Assembly (NCBI RefSeq): GCF_015207755.1
Contig: NZ_JADEWH010000003.1
Location: 124,001 to 188,000, forward strand
Reading direction: 5' to 3'
Length of the DNA stretch: 64,000 nt
Origin: Nodularia sp. LEGE 06071
GTDB lineage: Bacteria > Cyanobacteriota > Cyanobacteriia > Cyanobacteriales > Nostocaceae
The notes beneath the pieces were generated by a model that saw only the letters and a list, made by a program, of their open reading frames with translations, was not told the origin of the DNA and ran no database searches. A program made the translations under genes and the position numbers. Positions 35,891 to 45,232 of this stretch are shown here, piece after piece (position 1 is the first letter of the stretch; each line of letters starts with the position of its first letter).

Positions 35891-37015
35891 GTGACTCCAA
35901 CTGCTCAATCCCCGGCAAGTGCGCGTCGCGTGGTATTCCCATTTACGGCAATTGTGGGCCAGGAAGAAATGAAACTGGCGCTGCTGTTGAACGTGATTGA
36001 TCCCAAAATCGGTGGTGTAATGATTATGGGCGATCGCGGTACCGGCAAATCCACGACTATCCGGGCGCTGGCTGATTTGTTGCCAGAAATCCCCGTGGTT
36101 GCCAATGACCCCTTCAATAGTGACCCCAACGACCCCGACGTGATGAGTGATGAAGTTCGCCAAATGGTTGAACAAGGGGCGGAAATTCCCATAGATCACA
36201 AAAAAGTTCAAATGGTAGACTTGCCATTGGGGGCTACAGAAGACCGAGTTTGTGGCACTATCGACATTGAGAAAGCTTTATCTGAAGGTGTAAAAGCTTT
36301 TGAGCCGGGATTGCTGGCTAAGGCTAACCGAGGCATTCTTTATGTAGATGAAGTCAATTTGCTCGACGACCACTTAGTAGACGTGCTACTGGACTCCGCA
36401 GCCAGTGGGTGGAATACTGTAGAACGCGAAGGTATTTCCATTCGTCACCCAGCACGTTTTGTGCTTGTAGGTTCTGGTAACCCGGAAGAAGGTGAACTGC
36501 GTCCCCAACTGCTAGACCGCTTTGGGATGCACGCCGAAATTCACACGGTGAAAGAACCAGCTTTGCGGGTACAGATTGTGGAACAGAGGGGAGAATTTGA
36601 TCAAAATCCTCCCGTATTTCTGGAAAAATACCAACCTGAACAAGAAGCATTGCAACAAAAAATTGTGAATGCTCAAAATTTGTTGCCAAAAGTGACACTT
36701 GACTACGACCAAAGGGTAAAAATTTCGGAAATTTGCTCAGAACTAGATGTCGATGGTTTGCGTGGTGATATTGTTAGCAACCGCGCCGCCAAAGCATTAA
36801 CCGCATTTGAAGGTCGTACCGAAGTCACGCTTGATGATATCAAACGCGTGATTACTTTATGTCTGCGTCACAGACTGCGGAAAGACCCCTTGGAGTCAAT
36901 TGATACTGGCTACAAGGTACAAAAAGCTTTTGCGCGAGTTTTTGGTGTGGAACCACCAGAAGATGATGCTGCACAAAAAAACGGCGTAGGTCAAAAGTTA
37001 GGGGCTAGAGGTTAA
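35891..37015 (+). CDS. chlI: Magnesium chelatase ATPase subunit I
   Basis: ChlI is the AAA+ motor that, with ChlD and ChlH, inserts Mg2+ into protoporphyrin IX, the first step of chlorophyll synthesis. In this 374-residue copy Walker A is [10 protein letters not shown] (47-56), Walker [11 protein letters not shown] (149-158), and sensor/arginine-finger regions follow ([20 protein letters not shown]). The start is a GTG at 35891. Upstream lies an AT-rich 230-bp gap shared with the divergent AbrB-type gene. The copy is canonical. Confidence 0.97.
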   Translation: MTPTAQSPASARRVVFPFTAIVGQEEMKLALLLNVIDPKIGGVMIMGDRGTGKSTTIRALADLLPEIPVVANDPFNSDPNDPDVMSDEVRQMVEQGAEIPIDHKKVQMVDLPLGATEDRVCGTIDIEKALSEGVKAFEPGLLAKANRGILYVDEVNLLDDHLVDVLLDSAASGWNTVEREGISIRHPARFVLVGSGNPEEGELRPQLLDRFGMHAEIHTVKEPALRVQIVEQRGEFDQNPPVFLEKYQPEQEALQQKIVNAQNLLPKVTLDYDQRVKISEICSELDVDGLRGDIVSNRAAKALTAFEGRTEVTLDDIKRVITLCLRHRLRKDPLESIDTGYKVQKAFARVFGVEPPEDDAAQKNGVGQKLGARG

Positions 37016-37102
37016 AAGCTTTAAGTGTTGAGTTGTGAAAAACCACTTCATGACTCAGCACTCAGCACTGAGGAAGCACTTAGGAAGCACTGAGAACTAA
37101 AT

Positions 37103-37390
37103 ATGAGATTGTGGAATTTTTGGTTAAACAGCTTTATTTTAGCTAGTCAATACAACCCACCCAGGTTTGTAGAGTTATTGATGCTCATGGTGGCGATCGC
37201 TATGCTCATCATCGCGACCATTTTACCAGATATGCCTTATTTAGTCTTGGGTTTGAGCCTGGTGGTGGGAGCATCTATTTCTATCTTAGTCCGGGAAGCG
37301 ATCGCACCCTCACCCCAAACACGAGTTACCCAATTCACAGCCTTATTATTGCTTTTCATTAGTATCTACGGCTTTGCTGATTTGCTGTAA
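37103..37390 (+). CDS. Small hydrophobic membrane protein, hypothetical
   Basis: A 95-residue protein with three hydrophobic helices (about 22-40, 46-62 and 77-94) and almost no soluble part. I do not recognise it; it looks like a conserved cyanobacterial small membrane protein. It follows chlI by 87 bp on the same strand, with repeated AGCACTGAGGAAGCACT words in the gap, so it may be in the chlI transcript. Confidence 0.6.
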   Translation: MRLWNFWLNSFILASQYNPPRFVELLMLMVAIAMLIIATILPDMPYLVLGLSLVVGASISILVREAIAPSPQTRVTQFTALLLLFISIYGFADLL

Positions 37391-37713
37391 ATTCTTTAAT
37401 TTTCTAGAGAGCAATATAGAACCTCACCCCAACCCTCTCCTTCTCCCAAAGGGAGACGCTACGCGAAAGTAAGGAGAAGGAGCAGGAATCTTGTTTCTTC
37501 CCTTTACAAGCTACGGTGTACACACATCCTTATCCATAAAGGGTTTCCCGCCCTAAAAACAGGATTTAAGCGGAAATCCAGTTCCCCTCCTCGCTTGCGG
37601 GGAGGGGCTAGGGGTGGGGTGTTATGGCAAAAAAAAGCAATTTCCTGACTTGTGTGTACACGGTAGCCTGACTAAGAAGAGGGAGCAGGAATTTTATTTC
37701 CCCCTCATCCCGC
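37391..37713. other. Intergenic region carrying a complete MITE-like element
   Basis: This 323-bp gap between convergent genes begins with a CCTCACCCCAACCCTCTCC tract containing a GAGACGCTACGCGA repeat (37424-37480), then the complete 158-bp element at 37510-37667. The sequence on both sides of the element is similar (GGAGCAGGAATcTTgTTTC before, GGAGCAGGAATtTTaTTTC after), which suggests a local duplication. No gene seen. Confidence 0.6.
37510..37667. mobile_element. Complete MITE-like element with 17-bp terminal inverted repeats
   Basis: Left end GCTACGGTGTACACACA (37510-37526) and right end TGTGTGTACACGGTAGC (37651-37667) are inverted repeats with one mismatch in 17. Inside is the CCCGCCCTAAAAACAGG segment and the CCCCTCCTCGCTTGCGGGG core found in the copies at 52527-52785, 47554-47613 and 31127-31182. 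It has no ORF, so any movement needs a transposase in trans. I found no clear target duplication here. Confidence 0.75.
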
Positions 37714-38805
37714 TCATTCCCACCCTTGCATTTCTACCAGTTCCATACACAAATCATTAATTTGCTCTAAATCAGGTTTAGCCGGTAAAGTTGATTTCTC
37801 GTAAACAATATCCATTTGACTAACCAAATCTTCTGCCATTTTCATCACTTGTTCATAGGAATAATCACCCCTCAAAATAGCTTTCAAATCTTCAACATCA
37901 CCAGCGATTCTTCTATCTACAACTATTTCTCCGCGCTGTAATATTTCTAGTCCACTGCGTAATAATCTAATGCAGTGCATTCCATGCTTCAGGTCAAAAC
38001 CCGACTTTCTTTCCATTTCCGCCCTAGCGGGATTTCTGTTTTCCTGCCAAGATATGTAAGCTTTCCACTCTCTTAAAGCTATTTGATAATTTTGGCTTTT
38101 TTGCAGTAAGCGAATAAAATCTTTGCGGCTATTGGTGAACTTTTGGGTATATTCCAAAGTTTCATCAGGTAAAGTATATTGTTTCAATACTCCTTTAAAA
38201 TCAATATCTGCCGTCAGCAACTTATATAATTCTTCGGCTTCTTCTAAAAACTCAATTCTGCCTCTAATTAAATGATAAAGATACTCTAGAAAAGCGTTTA
38301 GCTCATCTTTAATCAGCGGTTCTTCCTCTTCTATGCCAAAATCAGATGGGAGTGGTTTCTTTTGTGGGGGATTTAACAACCATTTGCGATGGGTTTCCAT
38401 CTTTTTGATTTGAGCAAAAGCATAACCAGAATAAGTATGCTTGACCTTTTTTGTTAAAAATATTTTTTTGTGCTTAATTAACTGTTGACCAACTGATGTT
38501 AAAACAGGATAATTTTGCAACCACAGCAATTCTAAAATATTGGGATTTGCTCCTGCTAATAACTGAATTATTTTTTTTAATTCATAGATAACTGTGTCCT
38601 GGTTGTCATCAATAAAGGGAAATATTCCAGGTTCATCCCAACCAGTATCTTGTTGTTCTATGCGGTCAAATCCCAAGTAATATCTCTTGGGTGCAATAAA
38701 TACTCCCCGAAAATCCCAGTCTGACTCAGGACGATTTAACCCATAACCGTGGCTACCAGATAAACCAATCAAAATTGTTCTTTGTTCAACTTCTATTCTT
38801 TTCAT
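37714..38805 (-). CDS. Predicted nucleotidyltransferase (COG3541/YcgL-like)
   Basis: The 363-residue protein starts with a polymerase-beta-type nucleotidyltransferase core: GSHGYGL (17-23) then SDWDFRG (28-34) with the two metal-binding Asp residues D29 and D31. The helical remainder (from about 130) is characteristic of the COG3541 group. Substrate unknown; members are often found in phage or mobile contexts and near RNA-repair genes. It is the first gene of the long minus-strand block by position but is 110 bp from the caspase gene, so co-transcription is uncertain. Confidence 0.8.
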   Translation of the reverse strand: MKRIEVEQRTILIGLSGSHGYGLNRPESDWDFRGVFIAPKRYYLGFDRIEQQDTGWDEPGIFPFIDDNQDTVIYELKKIIQLLAGANPNILELLWLQNYPVLTSVGQQLIKHKKIFLTKKVKHTYSGYAFAQIKKMETHRKWLLNPPQKKPLPSDFGIEEEEPLIKDELNAFLEYLYHLIRGRIEFLEEAEELYKLLTADIDFKGVLKQYTLPDETLEYTQKFTNSRKDFIRLLQKSQNYQIALREWKAYISWQENRNPARAEMERKSGFDLKHGMHCIRLLRSGLEILQRGEIVVDRRIAGDVEDLKAILRGDYSYEQVMKMAEDLVSQMDIVYEKSTLPAKPDLEQINDLCMELVEMQGWE

Positions 38806-38915
38806 ATCTATGGGTTAAGAGTTACTAGAGATAGCTATATCGCCCATCTTTTTACGAGGACTGGGTTATTACAAAGAGGTGCAAGACATGACTAAACCCC
38901 ATATCCTGCTTCCAA

Positions 38916-41192
38916 TCAACTGATGACTTCAAATGCGATCGCCATTGCTGCTAATCTTTCAGTATCAATACCGCGAACTCCCGCTGGTAGTGGTATCCGT
39001 TCCACATTAATCCCGCCGCGAGTCCCTGCATCTAAGTCATCAAGTAAATTATTAGTTAAACCCAAAAATTCATCATTCACAGAAATAGGACTACGTGTGT
39101 TTTTCAGACCTCTGCTTTCAGCAATTTTCTGTAATGCTTGCAGGGAAGTTCGCAGAGGCGTTGTACTGGCAATAATTAATGCTTCTGAGATGCCAAAAGG
39201 TTCGACAATAGTCAGTTTAAATCCATCGTTTGCTAGGGGAATTACCCGTTTTTGCGAAGGTTGTATCAATGTCGCACCTTCTACAGCCGACCAATCAAAG
39301 GGAAAAATTACATCCATATCCCCAGCCGCATCAATTACCAAAATAGTAACGTATAGTGGACGAGACTCGTTATTTTCCACCTGAAAAGTAATCTCAGTAC
39401 CTGTTGGTAATTTTGGTATACCAGAATCAGCAGCATTCACAAGAGAAACTGGTACTGATTGATTTGTCTCTTCCGTGAGTTTTTTCACCGCACCACGAGG
39501 AGTAAAAGTTTCACCAATTAATTTTTGATTATCAGCCAGATTCATAGAAGCAGTAATATTGATTCGGGATGAATTGGTGTTACCTAGCATTTGCTTGACA
39601 ATTCTGGCGGCTAGCAACGAACGCAATTTGGGTTGTAAACGCTGCACAGCCTCAGTCACAGTTTCCTTGGCTTTACCAAAAGAATTAGAGATAATTTGGT
39701 CTAGACTTGGTAAAAATAACCCAAAACTATCCACTTCTGGCAAATTAGATATGCCATTTTTTTGCAACTCTTGATACTTAGCTGTATTCATCCGACCAAA
39801 GATATATTGCAGTTCTTGCTGTCCCACTGGTTTGGGTTCAATACGTGGCAACTTTTGCAGAGCTTGTCTTGCCTGTTGTGCTGTGTTACTTTCTAGAGAG
39901 CCATCAATCCCAATTTTCAAAGTCAGATTATCAGGAATACTACGGATACGCTCTTGTAATATTGTTCCCGGTTGTACCGTTCCCCCCTGGCGTGTAGTCG
40001 TTTGCAGAGTGCCTTTACCGACTAAACCTTGACGAGAATTTAACTTAATTAATCCTCTTTGACCACCAGTAGGATCTAAAGCGATGAAATAGGGATTGTT
40101 GGTGAAGGCTTCTAAGCTGCCTAAATCCAGCCCCCCCAGCCATAAATCTACTTCATTGCCCCTAACTTGAGTAATTACAGCCTCAGCCGGGAGTGTTCGC
40201 TTGGGGGTAAAATAGACGGGTGCATTAGCATTTTCTTGGCTCAGATTTGTTTCAATTTCTGGGTTTTGGATAATCCCTTTTTCCCAAGCTAAACTGTTCG
40301 TACTTTGACGAACACTCAAAATTGCTTGACTGACAGGTTCATTACCAGCACGTTGCCAAAGATACTGAGTGAATAAATAGCTAAATGCACCTGCACTAAA
40401 ATCCCCAAAAGGAAAATCAGCTGCGTATTGTTCCCGTCTAGCGCTAGCAATTACCACTCCTTTAGCAATATTTTCTCTACGTTTTTTGATAAAATCTTGG
40501 GGAGACATCCCCAGTTTTCCCAACCACTGACGCTGCTCATCAAGTTCCCCTTGACTAGGTTGGAGAAGAGAACCACCATCAATAGACCGCACCCGGAAAA
40601 TTCCCCGCGTACCACCACCAGAATGACAACTATCTAAGACAAAAGTGACATTTTCTGTTTGCAACGCAGACATGAGTAAAAACAGCGTATGTCCCATAAT
40701 GTGTTGCACCTGGCCACCTTCATAGGGATATCCCAGTGGTAAATCACCATCCACAGGAACCAGCGTACTGTTAAGTTTATCTGGGGAATCGCCGTCAGGG
40801 TCTTGGACTCGCGAACCGTGACCAGAGAAGTGAAACACCACCACATCCCCCGGTTTAGCTTGTTTAATCAGATGTTCTTCAAAAGCCGTGAGGATATTTT
40901 GACGAGTAGCCTGTTTATCAGTCAAAGTCAGGATATCTTGGGAGCTAAAACCAAAACGGTAAGTTAATAACTCCTTCTGCATCAACACATCATTAACACA
41001 GCCAGACAAAGGTACAATATTACCAGAATACTGATTAATACCCACTAAGAGCGCCAGTTTACGGGGTGTACTTTGGGCGAGAACTTGACCAATGCGATCG
41101 CCCTGCTGCATAATATCCCACTGGCTGATACCTAGAGTTGCTAATGCAGAACCCGCAAATTGCACAAACTGACGGCGTTTAATGTGAGACAT
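38916..41192 (-). CDS. Caspase-like (peptidase C14 / orthocaspase) protein
   Basis: The 758-residue protein has a twin-Arg-like export signal (MSHIKRRQFVQFAGSALATLG) and a C14 peptidase domain (about 44-330). Its catalytic dyad is visible: His125 in HFSGHG and Cys189 in DSCHSG. Acidic residues typical of an Arg/Lys-preferring S1 pocket are expected but not verified. The C-terminal half contains a DUF4384-like region (about 560-680: TEITFQVENNESRPLYVTILVID). Orthocaspases of cyanobacteria are involved in stress responses and regulated proteolysis. It precedes a TPR-CHAT gene and a subtilase. Confidence 0.9.
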   Translation of the reverse strand: MSHIKRRQFVQFAGSALATLGISQWDIMQQGDRIGQVLAQSTPRKLALLVGINQYSGNIVPLSGCVNDVLMQKELLTYRFGFSSQDILTLTDKQATRQNILTAFEEHLIKQAKPGDVVVFHFSGHGSRVQDPDGDSPDKLNSTLVPVDGDLPLGYPYEGGQVQHIMGHTLFLLMSALQTENVTFVLDSCHSGGGTRGIFRVRSIDGGSLLQPSQGELDEQRQWLGKLGMSPQDFIKKRRENIAKGVVIASARREQYAADFPFGDFSAGAFSYLFTQYLWQRAGNEPVSQAILSVRQSTNSLAWEKGIIQNPEIETNLSQENANAPVYFTPKRTLPAEAVITQVRGNEVDLWLGGLDLGSLEAFTNNPYFIALDPTGGQRGLIKLNSRQGLVGKGTLQTTTRQGGTVQPGTILQERIRSIPDNLTLKIGIDGSLESNTAQQARQALQKLPRIEPKPVGQQELQYIFGRMNTAKYQELQKNGISNLPEVDSFGLFLPSLDQIISNSFGKAKETVTEAVQRLQPKLRSLLAARIVKQMLGNTNSSRINITASMNLADNQKLIGETFTPRGAVKKLTEETNQSVPVSLVNAADSGIPKLPTGTEITFQVENNESRPLYVTILVIDAAGDMDVIFPFDWSAVEGATLIQPSQKRVIPLANDGFKLTIVEPFGISEALIIASTTPLRTSLQALQKIAESRGLKNTRSPISVNDEFLGLTNNLLDDLDAGTRGGINVERIPLPAGVRGIDTERLAAMAIAFEVIS

Positions 41193-41325
41193 AGTGATTT
41201 TTAATTGGGGATTTGCTATTTATCTATACTTCTGGCAGATTTGAGGTTATGCAACTTTCTCCTCTCTTTCTCTGCGCCACCCTGCGGGAAAGCTTTCAGC
41301 TAACTGCGCCTCTGCGTGAGACAAA

Positions 41326-44300
41326 TCAACGCCATTCACCTTGAGAAATAAACCCAGACCAAAAATAGGGATTACGCCATCTATCTTGTTCCCACATCTG
41401 CAATTGTGCATCACGCAGAGCCACATTCGGCGATTTACCCGACTGCAACATTTGCTGATAAAACTTCTGCATCAAATTTGATGTACCGTTATCATCCACC
41501 TTCCACAGAGAAACAGCTAGACGTTCCGCACCTGCATACATTAAACCCCTGGTCAAGCCCACCAAACCCTCACCGTTGACATCTTGACCTAAACCAGTTT
41601 CGCAAGCACTCAGCACCACCAAATCAGCAGGTAAATTGAGGTTAAAAATGTCACCCAGTCGCAGATAGCCCCGGACTGGTTGACCAGCTGTGTCTACTAA
41701 AGAAAGAACAATACCGGATAATTCTGGGTTCTTGGGGTCAGCGAAACCGTGGGTAGCAAAATGTATATATCGATATTCAGCCAGACCTTGACTTGTAGCC
41801 CAATTGAAGTTAGCGTCAAAATCAAAAGCTTGCAGTCGTTCTTTGGGTGACACCAGTTGTAAAATCGCCTTAGCTTCCTCACCTGTAGCAGGGAGTCTAG
41901 ACCATGTACCAAGATTGAGATTGTCAGCAGCTCGTTGCAGAGCAGATTCATCTAAACTCAAATTGAGATCATTTTCAGTATTCTGGGATTTACCTTTGAT
42001 TCGGGAATCATTAGGGGAAAAAACTGGGTCAGCCAGGACAGCTAAAGTTTTTGGGGCGCTGTTGCGACCTTTGAGGGCTGTTCTTTGGGTAGCAATAGCG
42101 GTCATGGAAGGTAAGTGGACAATTTCATGGTTGATGAGTAGCGGTTGGTAATTCACCTCTTCTTTAGTTCCGGCTTTGGTTAAATCAGCTAAAGCTGCAA
42201 AGGGAATCACTTGCAAAGCACCATCAGCCACAATTACTAAGCGTTTATTACCCAATTTATCGGCAACTGGCGACAAAATCATTTGACTGAGTTTCAGCGC
42301 CGCCTCAATATTTGTAGATTTGCTGATACCAGTCGGACTGACTGTAATTCCTCTTTGGGAGACAAGTGAATTACTGGGATTTTGTAATAACTTATGGAAT
42401 GTTTGGGCTGCGGCTTCTATTTCCGACCGTTGAGGGAGTTCGTAGCTATGGATAGAGTCGGGAGTGACAGCCCAGAGATAGCTGCGGTCTTTACCCAAGG
42501 AATATTGCAGTAATACAGTATCTTGATCTAGTTGTTGCTGAATTTGACTTAGTGTCAGAGGTTGGGGATATATCAGGTCAGCATATTTGGGGCTAGTGGT
42601 GCGGATTTTGGTTTGGAGTTCTTTTTGTTGATTGAGCAGGTCGTCGATTTCTGTTTGTAATTCTTTTACTAAGTCTGCATAGGTAGTATCTTGAATTTTG
42701 GGACTATTGACGATTTCAAAGCGCTGTTTTTCTCTCGCATCAATTAATTGCAGCAAACGCTGTTCTTCTGCTAAGAGTTTGGGGTCAACATCTTTCCGAA
42801 TCTCTGCGCGGGCTTCGGTTAACAGTTCGACTAAACCCCTAGCGCGGGAGCGTTCGCTGATGTGCAGTGCTAATGCGTTGTACCCTTGGTCAGGTTTTTG
42901 CTTGTGCAGTTGCATCAGCAGGTCGGTATAGAATTTATAGTAATTCTGTACAGTGGCAAAGTAAGAAGTCCGCAATTCTTGACTATCTATTTTGGTGCGT
43001 AAATCTTCAATAATTTGCACTGCGGCTTGAATTTGGGTGAGGGCTTGTTGCAGGTTGCCTTGGTTGCGTTCTAAGTAAGCCATGTTGTAAAGAGCGGTGG
43101 CTTCCCCTCCCCTGTCGCCTACTGCACGTCTTAGGGTGAGGGCTTGGTTGTAGTATTTGAGCGCCTCTTGCTTTTCTCCCAATAAGTCGTAGACACCGCC
43201 AATATTGTTGAGGGTGGTGGCTGACCCTTGCCTGTCGCCCACGGCACGGTATAGGGGTAGGGCTTGGTTGTAGTATTTGAGCGCCTCTTGCTTTTCTCCC
43301 CATGAGTTGTAGACAATACCAATATTGTTGAGAGTGGCGGCTTCTCCTCGCCTGTCGCCCACTGCACGGAGTAGGGGGAGGGCTTGGTTGTAGTATTTGA
43401 ATGCTTGCTGTTTTTCTCCCAAATCGTCGTAGACTAAGCCAAGATTGTTGAGAGTGGTGGCTTCTCCTCCCCTATCGCCCACTGCACGGAGTAGGGGGAG
43501 GGCTTGGTTGTAGTATTTGAGTGCCTGCTGCTTTTCTCCCAACTCGGAGTAGACTAAGCCAAGATTGTTGAGGGCAGTGGCTTCTCCTCCCCTGTTTTCC
43601 ACGACACGGAGTAGGGTGAGGGCTTGGTTGTAGTATGAGAGCGCCTGCTGCTTTTCTCCCAAATCGTAGTAGACACCGCCAAGATTGTTGAGAGTGGTGG
43701 CTTCCCCTTGCCTGTCGCCCACGGCACGGTATAGGGGGAGGGCCTGGTTGTAGTATGAGAGCGCCTGCTGCTTTTCTCCCAAATCTGAGTAGACAGCGCC
43801 AAGATTGTTGAAAGTGGTGGCTTCTCCTCCCCTGTCTTCCACGGCTCGGTATATGGGTAGGGCTTGGTTGTAGTATGCGAGTGCCTGCTGCTTTTCTCCC
43901 AAATCGGAGTAGACACGGCCAAGATTGTTGAGAGTGGTGGCTTCTCCTCCCCTGTCGCTCACGGCACGTCTGAGGGTGAGGGCTTGGTTGTAGTATTTGA
44001 GTGCCTGCTGCTTTTCTCCCAAATCTGCGTAGACATAGCCAAGATTGTTGAGTGTGGTGGCTTCCCCTTGTCTGTCGCCCACAGCACGGAGTAGAGGGAG
44101 GGCCTTGTTGTAGTATGAGAGCGCCTGCTGCTTTTCTCCCAAATCATTGTAGAGAGCGCCAAGATTATTGAGAGTGGTGGCTTCTCCTCCCCTATCTTCC
44201 ACGGCACGGTATATGGGTAGGGCTTGGTTGAAGTATTTGAGTGCCTGCTGCTTTTCTCCTAATGAGTCGTAGAGAGCGCCAATATTGTTGAGAGTGATGG

Positions 44301-44994
44301 CTTCTCCTCCTCTGTTTTCCACGGCACGGAGTAGAGGGAGGGCTTGGTTGTAGTATGAGAGCGCCTGCTGCTTTTCTCCCAATGAGTCGTAGACAGCACC
44401 AATATTACTCAGGGTGCTAGCTTCCCCTCCCTTGTCTTCCACGGCACGGTATAGAGTTAAAGCTTGGTTGAAGTATGAGAGTGCCTGCTGCTTTTCTCCT
44501 AATGATCTTTAGACTAAGCCAAAACTGTTGAGAGTGGTGGCTTCCCCTCCCTTGTTTTCCACGGCACGGTAGAGAGCTAAGGCTTGGTTGAAGTATGAGA
44601 GCGCCTGCTGCTTTTCTCCCAATGAGTTGTGGACATAGCCAAGTCCCAGGAGGGTCAGGGCTTGTTGATATTTATCATCAATTTGCTGCCAAAGCTTGAG
44701 CGCTTCTTGCCATTTCACTATTGCTTGTTGTACTGATTCTGCTGTCCCTTGTCGATAAAATAGCATCCCTTCTTCAAAGAGTTTTTCCGCAGCAGCGCCA
44801 GTTGCATCTGGTTGTGTTGTGTCTGATTGTTGTGCTATCTGCAACTGTTTTTTTATCGCTGTTGCTCCTACAGCATCAGATAGCAAAACCACGCTGAGTA
44901 ATAAAGTTAAACTATAGCGACTTAAATTCGGTAGCAAGTATGAAAAAACTCGAAAAATGTGCTGCTGTCTTGAGTTTTGAACTTGCTTATCCAT
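41326..44994 (-). pseudogene. TPR-CHAT protein gene interrupted by one in-frame stop
   Basis: A reading frame of about 1222 codons is broken by a single TAA at 44509-44511; the halves are in the same frame. The upstream piece (44994-44512) has a signal-peptide-like segment (about 25-46) and the first TPR. The downstream piece lacks a true start: its first possible start (44442) is a GTG encoding a Val inside a TPR. Together they encode thirteen 40-residue TPRs, a coiled-coil linker and a C-terminal CHAT (caspase-like) domain with His (HFATHG) and Cys (LSACETG). At the TAA the sibling repeats have TAC (Tyr) in [11 protein letters not shown]. Either the gene is dead, or it is read through or mis-sequenced. 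Confidence 0.85.
43100..44660 (-). repeat. Thirteen 120-bp tandem repeats coding TPR units
   Basis: The TPR region repeats with an exact 120-bp period ([20 protein letters not shown]... units); key words such as GGCTTGGTTGTAGTAT recur at 43141, 43261, 43381 and so on to 44581. DNA identity between units is high, far more than the fold needs, which points to recent expansion or gene conversion. Confidence 0.9.
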
Positions 44995-45232
44995 AAATCT
45001 GGTTTAATTTGCTGATTTATACCTACGATTCACTATATCTCTAGTTGTTTTGAGGTTATGCAGTTTTACCGTAATACCCCGATCCCCGACTTCTCTAAGA
45101 AGTCGGGGATCTATATCGTCAACGTTTTATGTTTTACTTACGTTACAGGCTAAGGCACGGAAAATCTAGGATGGTGCGTTGCGCTACGCGACAACTACAA
45201 AATCAGAAGGGTTATCTTCGGCAGATGAGGAA
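44995..45232. other. Intergenic gap with a perfect palindrome and a GTGCGTTGCG repeat
   Basis: Between the subtilase stop and the start of the TPR-CHAT gene. It holds the palindrome at 45081-45111 and a GATGGTGCGTTGCGCTACGCG repeat (45170-45190). No coding frame seen. Confidence 0.5.
45081..45111. terminator. Perfect 14-bp stem, 3-nt loop palindrome
   Basis: GATCCCCGACTTCT (45081-45094) and AGAAGTCGGGGATC (45098-45111) pair perfectly around a CTA loop. It lies downstream of the subtilase gene and upstream of the TPR-CHAT gene, and would fold strongly in RNA of either strand. Repeats of this kind are dispersed in Nostocales genomes. It could end subtilase transcription; there is no strong U-run after it. 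Confidence 0.65.

Noticed and set aside
42995-44210. Several open frames in other phases across the TPR arrays
   Set aside because: They repeat with the 120-bp period and exist only because the true frame is repetitive; the same holds for 49306-50221.
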